Below are positions 1-8,726 of a stretch of 29,992 nucleotides of DNA, one piece after another; positions within the stretch are counted from its first letter, which is position 1, and the number at the start of each line of letters is the position of its first letter. The position numbers and the translations under genes are program-made. Source of the DNA: Solirubrobacteraceae bacterium (GTDB lineage Bacteria > Actinomycetota > Thermoleophilia > Solirubrobacterales > Solirubrobacteraceae); contig JAICJK010000001.1 in assembly GCA_025928415.1 (NCBI GenBank), positions 1 to 29,992 of the forward strand, written 5' to 3'. The notes beneath the pieces are model-generated. The model had not been told where the DNA came from, searched no databases, and saw nothing but the letters and a program-made list of their open reading frames with translations.

Positions 1-313
1 CGCCGGCGGCGATCAGCGCCGCGGTGGTGGAGACGTTGAAGGTCGGGCGGCCGCCGCCCGTCCCCGCCGTGTCCAGCAGGTCCCCGCGGACGGTGCGGAC
101 CGGGCGCGCCAGCGCGCGCATCGTCCCGGCCAGCCCGGCGAGCTCCTCGACGGTCTCGCCCTTGGTCCGCAGCGCGATCAGCACCGCGGCGATCTGCACC
201 TCGGTCGCCTCCCCGGCCATGATCTGCGCCAGGACGCTCCCGGCCTGGTCGCGGGACAGGTCCCGGCCGGACGCGAGCGCGTCGATGGCCCGCGTGAGGA
301 CGTCGTCGGGCAT
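1..313 (-). CDS. trpD: Anthranilate phosphoribosyltransferase, N-terminal part (cut by window edge)
   Basis: TrpD transfers phosphoribosyl from PRPP to anthranilate, the second step of tryptophan synthesis in the cytoplasm. Only the first 104 residues lie in the window; the gene continues past base 1. The visible part has the helical N-terminal domain (LTRAIDALASGRDLS, then IMAGEATEVQIAAVLIALR at about 31-49) and the PRPP-binding glycine loop GTGGGRPTFNVST at residues 84-96, a variant of the family GTGGD..TFNIST motif. The ATG at 313 has no clear Shine-Dalgarno sequence; a TAGCCT hexamer nine bases upstream could be a -10 box for a near-leaderless transcript. It is the next minus-strand gene after the liv block, separated from it by about 250 bp that contain the fold-back element, and probably belongs with trpE and trpG further upstream. 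Confidence 0.93.
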   Translation of the reverse strand, partial: MPDDVLTRAIDALASGRDLSRDQAGSVLAQIMAGEATEVQIAAVLIALRTKGETVEELAGLAGTMRALARPVRTVRGDLLDTAGTGGGRPTFNVSTTAALIAAG

Positions 314-402
314 GAGGCGGGCAGGCTACCGCGTCGCCCGCGCGGCGCCGCGGGCCGGCGAACGCCTCGCCGGCGCGGCGCCGAGGGCCGGCGTCGGGAC
401 GC

Positions 403-568
403 AGGAGTCTGTTGATGTTTCGACCGTCGATGCGAGAGTGCGTGGCCGTGGATGCCGGGGGCCATCGGCCGGACCGATCCATGCTGGTGGCCGTGATGGG
501 CCGGCCGATGGTCATCCGGCGCCGCGGACGCGTGCTCTCGCGCGGCGGGTAAGCCTCAACAGGCTCCT
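403..568. repeat. 166-nt near-palindromic fold-back element (candidate structured RNA or MITE-like element)
   Basis: The outer arms AGGAGTCTGTTGA (403-415) and TCAACAGGCTCCT (556-568) pair at all 13 positions with one G-T. The inner arms CCATCGGCCGG (462-472) and CCGGCCGATGG (501-511) are a perfect 11-bp match on almost the same centre. Between them, 417-461 pairs with 513-554 over most of its length, including GCGAGAG (432-438) with 535-541. Read as plus-strand RNA, the ten non-Watson-Crick pairs I could place in the stem (at 408, 418, 427, 431, 439, 440, 443, 449, 453, 459) are all G-U; on the minus strand they would be A-C mismatches. The loop is 473-500. The right end overlaps the last two bases of the small membrane protein stop codon. 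No target-site duplication is evident. Confidence 0.75.
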
Positions 569-824
569 AGGTCTCCTCGGGCGGCGTGTCGGCCTTGGGC
601 CGCCCGAAGGGGCCGTAGCGCTTCCAGTTCGAGCCCTCGCGCGCGGGCACGAACAGCCAGAGGATCGGGCCGAGCACGGTGAGGATCAGCCCGGACGCGA
701 GGCCGGGCTTCTCGCCGTAGCCCTTGCGGTCCGACAGGTAGGAGCCCGCGATCGACGCCCCCAGCCACAGGAACGTGAGGTACAGGGCCTTGGCGCCCAG
801 GAGGGCGAAGACGGTGGGGATCAT
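567..824 (-). CDS. Small membrane protein linked to livF
   Basis: This 85-residue protein is not one I recognise by family. It has two predicted membrane segments, about residues 2-28 (VFALLGAKALYLTFLWLGA and following) and about 42-58 (ASGLILTVLGPILWLFV), joined by a short basic/polar loop (SDRKGYGEKPG), and a polar tail ending in acidic residues. Its ATG overlaps the livF stop as ATGA, so translation is probably coupled to livF and it is likely made with the transporter. It could be an accessory subunit of the Liv system or an unrelated passenger. The TAG stop lies at the edge of the fold-back element, so the present C-terminus may have been set by arrival of that element. Confidence 0.75.
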   Translation of the reverse strand: MIPTVFALLGAKALYLTFLWLGASIAGSYLSDRKGYGEKPGLASGLILTVLGPILWLFVPAREGSNWKRYGPFGRPKADTPPEET

Positions 825-1534
825 GTGCCGAGGTAGGCCTTCTGGACGTCGGGGTTCTCGCGCAGGGCCGCGGACTGGTCGGAGAGCGCGACCTGGCCGG
901 TCTCGAGCACGTAGGCGCGCTTGGAGACCCCCAGCGCGTAGTTGGCGTTCTGCTCGACGAGCAGGATCGTCATGCCCTGGCGGTTGATCTCCGCGATCGT
1001 CTCGTAGATGCGGTCGACGAGGATCGGCGCGATGCCCATCGAGGGCTCGTCGAGCAGCAGCAGCCGCGGCCGCGCCATCAGCGCGCGGCCGATCGCGAGC
1101 ATCTGCTGCTCGCCGCCGGACATCGTCCCCGCCTTCTGGCGCTCGCGCTCCTTCAGGCGCGGGAAGAGGTCGAAGACGCGGTCCATGTCCTCGGCGATCC
1201 CGGCCTTGTCGGAGCTGCGCAGGTACGCGCCCAGGTCGAGGTTCTCGCGCACGCTCATGCGCGGGAAGCAGTGGCGGCCCTCCGGTGACTGCGAGACCCC
1301 GAGCGAGACGATCTCCTGCGGCGCCATCCGGGCGACCTCCCGGCCCAGGAAGCGGATCGAGCCGCTGCGCGGGGAGTTGAGGCCGCTGATCGAGCGCAGC
1401 GTCGTCGACTTCCCCGCGCCGTTGGAGCCGATCAGCGTGACGATCTCCCCCTCCTCCACGGTCAGCGAGACGCCCTTGAGCGCCTCGATGTTGCCGTAGA
1501 AGGTGCGGATGTCGGTGACCTCGAGCATCGCCAT
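821..1534 (-). CDS. livF: Branched-chain amino-acid ABC transporter ATPase LivF
   Basis: One of the two nucleotide-binding subunits that power import of leucine, isoleucine, valine or related substrates at the inner face of the membrane. The 237-residue protein has Walker A GSNGAGKS at 36-43, a Q-loop region, the ABC signature MSGGEQQ, Walker B LLLLDEPSMG and a switch histidine region replaced by the LivF-typical LLVEQNA. LivF-specific features include the long conserved stretch around LGVSQSPEGRHCFPRMSVREN. The ATG at 1534 begins three bases after the livG stop. Full length for the family. It is the last transporter component in the livJHMGF order and overlaps the small membrane protein gene by ATGA. 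Confidence 0.95.
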   Translation of the reverse strand: MAMLEVTDIRTFYGNIEALKGVSLTVEEGEIVTLIGSNGAGKSTTLRSISGLNSPRSGSIRFLGREVARMAPQEIVSLGVSQSPEGRHCFPRMSVRENLDLGAYLRSSDKAGIAEDMDRVFDLFPRLKERERQKAGTMSGGEQQMLAIGRALMARPRLLLLDEPSMGIAPILVDRIYETIAEINRQGMTILLVEQNANYALGVSKRAYVLETGQVALSDQSAALRENPDVQKAYLGT

Positions 1535-1537
1535 GGC

Positions 1538-2356
1538 TCAGCCCTGCTTGCCGAGGTAGGCCTCGACGACCCGCGGGTCGTCGCGGACGGCCTGCGGCGC
1601 GCCCTCGGCGATCTTCTCGCCGTGGTCGAGCACGGTGATCTGCTCCGAGACGCCCATGACGACCTTCATGTCGTGCTCGATCAGCAGGATCGCCAGCCCG
1701 CGCTCGTCGCGCAGGCGGTGCATGAAGTCGGTCAGCGTCGCGGACTCCTGCGGGTTCATCCCCGCGGTCGGCTCGTCGAGCAGCAGCAGCTTGGGGTCGG
1801 ACGCCAGCGCGCGGGCGATCTCCACCCGGCGCTGGTCGCCGTAGGAGAGGTTGATGGCGAGCTGCTCGAACGCGGCGGCCGGCAGCCCGACGTAGGCCAG
1901 CATCTCCCGCCCGTGCTCGCGCACCCGCGCCTCCTCCTTGCGCACCCCCGGCGTGCGGAAGACCGAGCCGACCAGGCCCGCCTTCATGCGCGCGTGCTGG
2001 CCGACCAGCACGTTCTCGAGCGCGCTCATCGTCCCGAACAGGCGGATGTTCTGGAACGTCCGGGCCATCCCCATCGCGGTGATGCGGTCGGGGCGCGTCC
2101 CGGTCACGTCGCGGTCGGCGAACGAGATGCGGCCCGTGCTCGGCCGGTAGAGCCCCGTGAGCATGTTGAAGAACGTGGTCTTGCCGGCCCCATTGGGCCC
2201 GATGATCGACACGATCGAGCGCTCGGGGACGCCGAACGAGACGTCGTTGTTGGCCACCAGGCCGCCGAAGCGCTTGGTCACGTGCTCGGCCTTGAGCAGC
2301 AGCGGCCGGTCGGCGAGCGGCAGCGCGGGCGCAGCGCCGGTCGCGGGCGTGCTCAC
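1538..2356 (-). CDS. livG: Branched-chain amino-acid ABC transporter ATPase LivG
   Basis: The second ATPase subunit of the Liv importer. The 272-residue product has Walker A GPNGAGKT at 53-60, the ABC signature LSYGDQRR, Walker B LLLLDEPTAGMN and the switch histidine in LLIEHDMKVVM. The stretch GMARTFQNIRLF after Walker A is typical of LivG. The start is taken as GTG at 2356, which overlaps the livM stop as GTGA; longer reading frames upstream are antisense-like shadow of livM. The N-terminus carries about 18 extra residues rich in Ala and Pro before the ABC domain. Transcribed and probably translationally coupled with livM. Confidence 0.95.
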   Translation of the reverse strand: MSTPATGAAPALPLADRPLLLKAEHVTKRFGGLVANNDVSFGVPERSIVSIIGPNGAGKTTFFNMLTGLYRPSTGRISFADRDVTGTRPDRITAMGMARTFQNIRLFGTMSALENVLVGQHARMKAGLVGSVFRTPGVRKEEARVREHGREMLAYVGLPAAAFEQLAINLSYGDQRRVEIARALASDPKLLLLDEPTAGMNPQESATLTDFMHRLRDERGLAILLIEHDMKVVMGVSEQITVLDHGEKIAEGAPQAVRDDPRVVEAYLGKQG

Positions 2357-3519
2357 GCGCGCACCTCGTAGAGGGCGTCGTCGGTCCCGACGCCCTCGGT
2401 CAGCTCGAGCTTGCGCCGCCGCTCCGGGAGCAGCCCCTCCGGCCGCAGCACCATGACGATCACGAGCAGGAAGCCGAAGATCCCGAAGCCGAGGTCGGAC
2501 AGGTTGAAGTCCAGCCCGAGCTTGCCCGGCACGCTGTTGAGCACGTCCGGGATCAGGCGGTTGTTGATGAACGACAGCACGATCGCCCCGAGCACCACGC
2601 CCCAGATCGAGCCGAGGCCACCGAGGATGATCATCGCCAGCACGAAGATCGAGAACGAGAACGCGAACTGGTCGGCGTTGACGGTGTTCAGATAGGCGGC
2701 CAGGAAGGCGCCGGCCACGCCGCCGATCGCGCCGCCGACGGTGTAGGCCAGGAGCTTGGTCTTCACCAGCGGCACGCCCATCGAGGCGGCGGCGACCTCG
2801 TCCTCGCGGACCGCCACCCACGCCCGCCCCAGCCGCGAGTCCCGCAGCCGGATGACCACGAACAGCACGATGAACACCAGGGTCAGCACCAGCCAGTACC
2901 ACGGGCGCAGGTCGAGCTGGGTGAACGGCTTGACGAACGGCAGGTCCAGCTGGTCGACCGGGGTGATCCCCTGGCGGCCGTTGGTCAGCGGGTAGCCGTT
3001 GCCGAAGACGTGGACCGAGTCGCCGTTGACGGCGAAGACGCGGATGATCTCGCCGAACGCGAGCGTCACGATCGCGATGTAGTCCCCGCGCAGGCGCAGC
3101 GTCGGCAGGCCGATGAGCATCCCCGCCAGGGCGCAGAGGACCGCCGCGATGACAATGACCAGCAGGAAGTTCAGGTGGATGCCCGGCAGGTTGTGGACGT
3201 TGGACGACACGAGCACGTGGATGTTCGCGTCGGCGTAGAACGTCGACATGAACCACCCGACCGAGAAGGCGCCGATCGCGAAGAACGCGACGTAGCCGAG
3301 GTCGAGCAGGCCGGCGAAGCCGACGACGACGTTCAGCCCCAGGCCCATGATCACGTAGGCCAGCGCGACCACGGAGTCGTCCAGCAGCCCCGAGATGGGG
3401 TCGAGAAGCAGCGGGTACACGATCGCGAAGGCGGCGAGCGCCAGCGCGAGCGCGCGGCTGACCGCGGGCGAGGGGTTGAACGCGAAGCCGCGGCGGAAGG
3501 AGGCGGCGCGCGCGGCCAT
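2353..3519 (-). CDS. livM: Branched-chain amino-acid ABC transporter permease LivM
   Basis: Transmembrane permease subunit, 388 residues. Many hydrophobic segments are visible, for example LALALAAFAIVYPLLL near the N-terminus, VVALAYVIMGLGLNVVVGFAGLLDLG, NFLLVIVIAAVLCALAGMLIG and WYWLVLTLVFIVLFVVI. Family hallmarks are the conserved GLLDLGYVAFFAIGAF stretch, LRLRGDYIAIVTLAFGEI, and the EAA-like cytoplasmic loop that contacts the ATPases (RLGRAWVAVREDEVAAASMG). The ATG at 3519 shares a base with the livH stop (TGATG). A basic N-terminal tail of about 20 residues precedes the first membrane segment, and a polar tail of about 25 residues follows LRPEGLLPERRR. Confidence 0.95.
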   Translation of the reverse strand: MAARAASFRRGFAFNPSPAVSRALALALAAFAIVYPLLLDPISGLLDDSVVALAYVIMGLGLNVVVGFAGLLDLGYVAFFAIGAFSVGWFMSTFYADANIHVLVSSNVHNLPGIHLNFLLVIVIAAVLCALAGMLIGLPTLRLRGDYIAIVTLAFGEIIRVFAVNGDSVHVFGNGYPLTNGRQGITPVDQLDLPFVKPFTQLDLRPWYWLVLTLVFIVLFVVIRLRDSRLGRAWVAVREDEVAAASMGVPLVKTKLLAYTVGGAIGGVAGAFLAAYLNTVNADQFAFSFSIFVLAMIILGGLGSIWGVVLGAIVLSFINNRLIPDVLNSVPGKLGLDFNLSDLGFGIFGFLLVIVMVLRPEGLLPERRRKLELTEGVGTDDALYEVRA

Positions 3520-4592
3520 CAGCCGGCCTCCCGCGTCTCTTCGCCGATCAGCCCCTGCGGCCGGAAGACCATGATCAGGACCAGGTAGGCGAAGACGATC
3601 GCCGGCGTCCACTGCGGGCCGATGCGATCGTCGGAGATGAACTGGATGCAGCCGATGATCAGGCCGCCGAGCACCGCGCCCCGGAGGTTGCCGATGCCGC
3701 CCATGACCGCGGCGGTGAAGGCGATCAGCCCGGCCTGGAAGCCCTGGAAGTACCAGACGGTGGTCTGGTAGAGCGCGTAGATCAGGCCGGCGGCGCCGGC
3801 CAGCATGCCGCCGAGCAGGAAGGTCAGCGAGATCGTCGTGTCGACGCTGATGCCCATCAGGCGGGCGGCGTCGGGGTCCTGCGCGGTGGCGCGCATCGCC
3901 TTGCCCAGCCGGCTGCGGGAGATGAACAGCGTGGCCGCCACGACCAGCGGGATCGTCACGAAGATCGCGAGCAGGTCGGCGCGCTGGACGGTGATCCCCA
4001 GGAACGTGAACACGTCCTGCTGCGCGTGGATGAGGTCGGGCACGCTCGCGGGCGAGCCGCCCACCCACAGCAGGCCGACGTTCTGCAGGATGAACGAGAA
4101 GCCGACGGCCGTGATCAGCGGCGCCAGCTTGGGCGCGCTGCGCAGTGGCCGGTAGGCCACCCGCTCGATCATCACGTTCAGCGCGCCGCAGGTGGCCATG
4201 CAGATGACCAGCACGAGCAGCAGGCCGGGCACGAGGCCGCCGACGCCCGTGGCGAGCCCGAGGCCGACGGTGCCGAACAGGCCCGCGGCGACGAACGAGC
4301 CGATCATGAACACGTCGCCGTGGGCGAAGTTGATGAGCTCGATGATGCCGTAGACCAGCGTGTAGCCGACGGCGATCAGCGCCCAGATCGAGCCGTTGGA
4401 CAGGCCCTGGAAGAGGTTCTGGCCGAGGTGGGCCAGGTTCCCGTCGTCGACGAGGTCCTTGACGCCGTAGAAGACGGGCAGCGCCAGCAGGACGGCGATC
4501 AGGCCGTACTTCGAGATGAACTCGCGCACCACGTCTCCCGCGCGCGGCCGTACGGCGGCGGGGAGCGGAGGTGCCTCTGTGGTCGTGGCCAT
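3519..4592 (-). CDS. livH: Branched-chain amino-acid ABC transporter permease LivH
   Basis: The partner permease of LivM, 357 residues. The family core begins near residue 45 with LFQGLSNGSIWALIAVGYTLVYGIIELINFAHGDVFMIG (shown in pieces: GSIWALIAVGYTLVYG, ELINFAHGDVFMIGSF). The loop SRLGKAMRATAQDPDAARLM is the EAA-like ATPase contact. It ends with the usual FRPQGLIGEE. A cytoplasmic N-terminal extension of about 25 residues and an extra hydrophobic segment (YGLIAVLLALPVFYGV) precede the core, making it longer than the roughly 300-residue E. coli protein. The ATG at 4592 lies 71 bp after the livJ stop, with a strong hairpin between. Confidence 0.95.
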   Translation of the reverse strand: MATTTEAPPLPAAVRPRAGDVVREFISKYGLIAVLLALPVFYGVKDLVDDGNLAHLGQNLFQGLSNGSIWALIAVGYTLVYGIIELINFAHGDVFMIGSFVAAGLFGTVGLGLATGVGGLVPGLLLVLVICMATCGALNVMIERVAYRPLRSAPKLAPLITAVGFSFILQNVGLLWVGGSPASVPDLIHAQQDVFTFLGITVQRADLLAIFVTIPLVVAATLFISRSRLGKAMRATAQDPDAARLMGISVDTTISLTFLLGGMLAGAAGLIYALYQTTVWYFQGFQAGLIAFTAAVMGGIGNLRGAVLGGLIIGCIQFISDDRIGPQWTPAIVFAYLVLIMVFRPQGLIGEETREAG

Positions 4593-4615
4593 GGTTCAGT
4601 CCGGTACGGCGCCGC

Positions 4616-4642
4616 CGCCGGCGGGGACGTCCCCCGCCGGCG
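4616..4642 (-). promoter_or_regulatory. Intercistronic hairpin between livJ and livH
   Basis: CGCCGGCGGGG (4616-4626) and CCCCGCCGGCG (4632-4642) form a perfect 11-bp stem with a five-base loop. It lies in the 71-bp gap between the binding-protein gene and the first permease gene and has no T-run. In other ABC operons such hairpins protect the upstream message or terminate part of transcription so that the binding protein is made in excess; that role is inferred here from position. Confidence 0.6.
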
Positions 4643-4663
4643 ACTGCACCTCGCGGCCGTGGC

Positions 4664-5941
4664 TCAGGAGCCAGAGGCCTTGATCGTCGACTCGTACGTC
4701 GGGTCGCCGTCCGGGCCGACCTTGTACAGGCCGTAGTCGGTCAGCGTCGTGTCGCCGTTGGCGTCGATCGAGTACGTGCCCAGGACCGAGTGGCGGTCCT
4801 TCGTCTTGAACAGCTGCGCGAGGAAGCCGTCACGCGTGGCGCCGGCGCTGCCGGCCGCCTTGATCGTGTCGAGCGTGAGCTTCATCGCCTCGTAGCCGTA
4901 GATCGCGTACGGGTCCGGATGCGGGTTGCCGTACTTGGCCTTGAAGTCGGCGATGAACTTCTTGCCGCCGGGGTAGCTGTTCAGGTCCAGGGTCGCGACG
5001 GTGCACTTGAACTTCGCGCCGATGCTCGCCGGGATGCCCTTCTTCTTCGGGTTGGTGAAGCCGGACTCGCAGACGCCGTCAGGGCCGTAGAGCTTCGCGC
5101 TCGGGATGGCCGCCGAGACGTCCTTGAAGATCTGGACCGCGCCGTTCGCGGTGACGCCCGCGAAGATGAAGCAGTCGGCGCCCTCGCCCTTGATCTTCGA
5201 GGCGTACGCCCGGAAGTTCGGAGCGTCCTTCTGGATGCCCGTGTCCGAGGTGATCGTCTGCCCGAGCGCCTTGGCCTTGATCTCCAGCAGGCGGCCGAGG
5301 CCGGCGCCGTAGGTCTCCTTGTCGTTGGCGATCGCGACCTTCGTGCACCCGTCCGTCTTGGTCTGCGTGATCAGGGCCTGGGCCTGGATCGTGTCCCGCG
5401 GGACGATGCGCGTGTAGGTCTTCTTGCCGGACGGCTGGTACTTCTGCGGCTCGCCCTTCTCGGACCCGGGCTCGTTGGTGGTGAGCCCGACGTACGTGTT
5501 GGCCGGGGAGATCTGCGCGATGCCGACCTGGTTGAGGATCGGGATCGAGATCGCCGAGGCGCCCGAGTTGAACTCGCCGAGGTAGGCCACGGCCTTCTTG
5601 TCCTGCGCGACCTTGCGGGCGTTGGCGGCGGTCTGCTGGGGATCCCAGTTGCCGGCCTGCGCCGTCGAGTCGTCCAGCGGGATGTACTTGACCGTCACGT
5701 TGCCGGCCTTGCCGCCGGCCTGGTCGACGGCCAGCTTGATGCCCTGCACCATGGCGCCGGTCTGGTCCTTCGACGCGCCCTGGAGCGGAAGGCTCGAGTA
5801 GACGTCGACGCTGCCGCTCGCCGACGACGAACCGCCGCCGCCCGAGGTGCTGGACTTGTTGTCGCTTCCGCCACAGGCGGTGACGCCCAGCGCGAGCGCC
5901 GGAAGCAGGCAGCCGATGGCTGCCCGGGTACGAAATTGCAA
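4664..5941 (-). CDS. livJ: Branched-chain amino-acid binding lipoprotein LivJ/LivK type
   Basis: Extracytoplasmic substrate-binding protein of the Liv importer, 425 residues. The N-terminus is a lipoprotein signal: basic start, hydrophobic core, lipobox VTAC with the lipidated Cys at residue 23, then a Ser/Gly-rich linker to about residue 45. The mature part follows the periplasmic-binding fold of the Leu/Ile/Val family: VDVYSSLPLQGASKDQ, MVQGIKLAVDQAGG, ARKVAQDKKAVAYLGEFNSGAS and YDPYAIYGYEAMKL-like GNPHPDPYAIYGYEAM. The start is TTG at 5941, chosen because GGAGGGGGAG lies seven bases upstream; no in-frame ATG or GTG precedes it after a stop. It has its own promoter in the gap after trpG. 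The exact ligand cannot be read from sequence. Confidence 0.93.
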   Translation of the reverse strand: MQFRTRAAIGCLLPALALGVTACGGSDNKSSTSGGGGSSSASGSVDVYSSLPLQGASKDQTGAMVQGIKLAVDQAGGKAGNVTVKYIPLDDSTAQAGNWDPQQTAANARKVAQDKKAVAYLGEFNSGASAISIPILNQVGIAQISPANTYVGLTTNEPGSEKGEPQKYQPSGKKTYTRIVPRDTIQAQALITQTKTDGCTKVAIANDKETYGAGLGRLLEIKAKALGQTITSDTGIQKDAPNFRAYASKIKGEGADCFIFAGVTANGAVQIFKDVSAAIPSAKLYGPDGVCESGFTNPKKKGIPASIGAKFKCTVATLDLNSYPGGKKFIADFKAKYGNPHPDPYAIYGYEAMKLTLDTIKAAGSAGATRDGFLAQLFKTKDRHSVLGTYSIDANGDTTLTDYGLYKVGPDGDPTYESTIKASGS

Positions 5942-5977
5942 GATGCTCCCCCTCCAAGGGTTGCCAGAAGTGGCGCG

Positions 5978-6006
5978 ATCCTAGTGATGGGGGCGGCCGG
6001 AGTCCA
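5978..6006 (-). promoter_or_regulatory. Predicted promoter of the liv operon
   Basis: On the minus strand TGGACT (6001-6006) is followed after exactly 17 bases by TAGGAT (5978-5983). These match a housekeeping-sigma -35/-10 pair moderately (-35) and well (-10). Transcription would start near 5971, giving a leader of about 30 bases that includes the purine-rich ribosome-binding site of livJ. The site starts only about ten bases after the trpG stop. Confidence 0.55.
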
Positions 6007-6016
6007 CGGTGAACCG

Positions 6017-6600
6017 TCAGGCGGCGACCAGGACTACGCCGAGGAACGTCGCGAGCATCCGGTCGCCGCCCGGCGTCAGGACGGACTCCGGGTGGAACTG
6101 CACGCCCTCCACCGGCAGCTCGCGGTGGCGGATGCCCATCAGCACCCCGCCGCCGCGGGCGGTCGCCACGAAGCAGCCGGGCAGGTCCTCCTCGGCGACC
6201 ACGAGCGAGTGGTAGCGGCCGACGACGAGGTCCTGGGGCAGGCCGGCGTAGACCCCGTCGCCGTCGTGGGCGATCGTGGTGGTCTTGCCGTGCACGGGCT
6301 CGTGGCGCACGACCCGGCCGCCGAACGCCTGCGCCAGCGACTGGTGGCCCAGGCACACGCCGAGCGTCGGGACGCCGGCCTCGGGGAAGCGCCGCATCGC
6401 CTCGACGGACACGCCCGCCTCGTCCGGCGTGCACGGGCCCGGCGAGACGACGACGCGGTCGGGCGCCCGCTCGAGCAGCTCGTCCACCGAGGCCGCGTCG
6501 TTGCGCACGACGTCGAGCTCGGCCCCCAGCGCCCCGAGCCCCTGCACCAGGTTGTAGGTGAAGGAGTCGTAGTTGTCGACGATCAGCACGCGCAAGGCGC

Positions 6601-6604
<4 letters not shown>
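6017..6604 (-). CDS. trpG: Anthranilate synthase glutamine amidotransferase subunit
   Basis: Releases ammonia from glutamine and passes it to TrpE for anthranilate formation. The 195-residue class I glutaminase has the N-terminal VLIVDNYDSFTYNL, the oxyanion region SPGPCTPDEAG, the nucleophile Cys in GVCLGHQSLAQAFGG, and the His-Glu pair in VQFHPESVLTPGG. The stretch GRYHSLVV and the residues before it are typical of TrpG/PabA. The start is GTG at 6604, overlapping the trpE stop as GTGA, which indicates coupled synthesis of the two subunits. A longer open frame upstream is shadow of trpE. It could also serve as PabA for folate synthesis, as in Bacillus. Confidence 0.95.
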
Positions 6605-8077
<1,473 letters not shown>

Positions 8078-8094
<17 letters not shown>

Positions 8095-8674
8095 CGAGGA
8101 CCTCCCCCGCGTCGGCCAGCGCCCGGCCGCGCGCGTGCAGGAGCACGAGCAGGTGGTAGAGCACGTCGGCCGCCTCCTCGTCCACGCGCGCGTCGGACTC
8201 CTCGCGGGCGGCGCGGGCGACCTCCTCGGCCTCCTCCTGGACCTTCTCGCCGATGCGGGCGGGATCGTCGAGCAGCTCGACGGTGTAGGAGCCCGCGGGG
8301 CGCTCCGCGGCCCGCTCGGCCAGGGTGCGCTCGAGGCCGGGGAGCACCTCGTGCGGCGCGGGCGGCTCGAGATCGCCGGTGAAGAAGCAGGTGCGCGCGC
8401 CGGTGTGGCAGGCCGGCCCGGCGGGCTCGACGAGCGCCAGGAGCGCGTCGCCGTCGCAGTCCAGCCGCAGCGCCCGCACGCGCTGCACGTTGCCCGAGGT
8501 GGCGCCCTTGTGCCACAGCTCGCCGCGCGACCGGCTCCACAGGTGCAGCTCGCCGGTCGCCCGCGTGCGCTCGACGGCCTCGGCGTTGGCGTAGGCGAGC
8601 GTCAGGACCTCCCCCGTCGCCCAGTCCTGCACGATGCAGGGCACCAGGCCCGACTGGTCGAAGAGGATCTCCAC
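8078..8674 (-). CDS. hisI: Bifunctional phosphoribosyl-AMP cyclohydrolase / phosphoribosyl-ATP pyrophosphatase
   Basis: A HisIE fusion of 198 residues that performs steps 2 and 3 of histidine synthesis. Residues 1-105 are His[27 protein letters not shown], the metal-binding DCDGDALL and [12 protein letters not shown] with its zinc cysteines. Residues about 112-190 are HisE: an all-alpha MazG-like pyrophosphatase with [15 protein letters not shown] and [15 protein letters not shown]. In hisI the usual LMLAYMN is replaced by LTLAYAN. The start is GTG at 8674 with no Shine-Dalgarno sequence but a TATCAT box seven bases upstream. It leads the trpE-trpG genes, so histidine and tryptophan genes share a transcript here; no other his gene is in the window. 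Confidence 0.93.
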
Positions 8675-8681
8675 GGCCGGG

Positions 8682-8687
8682 ATGATA
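8682..8687 (-). promoter_or_regulatory. -10-like box TATCAT for leaderless hisIE-trpEG transcript
   Basis: TATCAT on the minus strand matches the -10 consensus at five of six positions and lies seven bases before the GTG of hisIE, which has no ribosome-binding site. A transcript starting at or within one base of the GTG would be leaderless, a common class in actinobacteria. No good -35 is seen; the upstream bases are a GC-only tract after the GGDEF-EAL gene. Confidence 0.45.
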
Positions 8688-8726
8688 CGAGCGCGGGTCG
8701 GCCCGCCCGCGCGGGGGCGCGGGGCC

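Noticed and set aside
403..568. Fold-back element as a full insertion sequence
   Set aside because: There is no transposase, the length is only 166 bases and no target-site duplication is evident, so at most it could be a MITE-like derivative.
2353..4068. Long open frames running through neighbouring genes (also 1538-3256, 5079-6959, 8602-10908, 8634-11114, 21250-24243, 26073-29789)
   Set aside because: High-GC DNA keeps several frames open. These products are Arg/Pro/Gly/Ala-rich without family features and overlap genes with clear motifs; only the recognised parts were kept with trimmed starts.
4600..4658. 17-codon frame between livJ and livH (starting GTG, ending four bases before the livH ATG)
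   Set aside because: No ribosome-binding site, and the frame is largely the 11-bp hairpin; the GC-rich composition explains the codon third positions.
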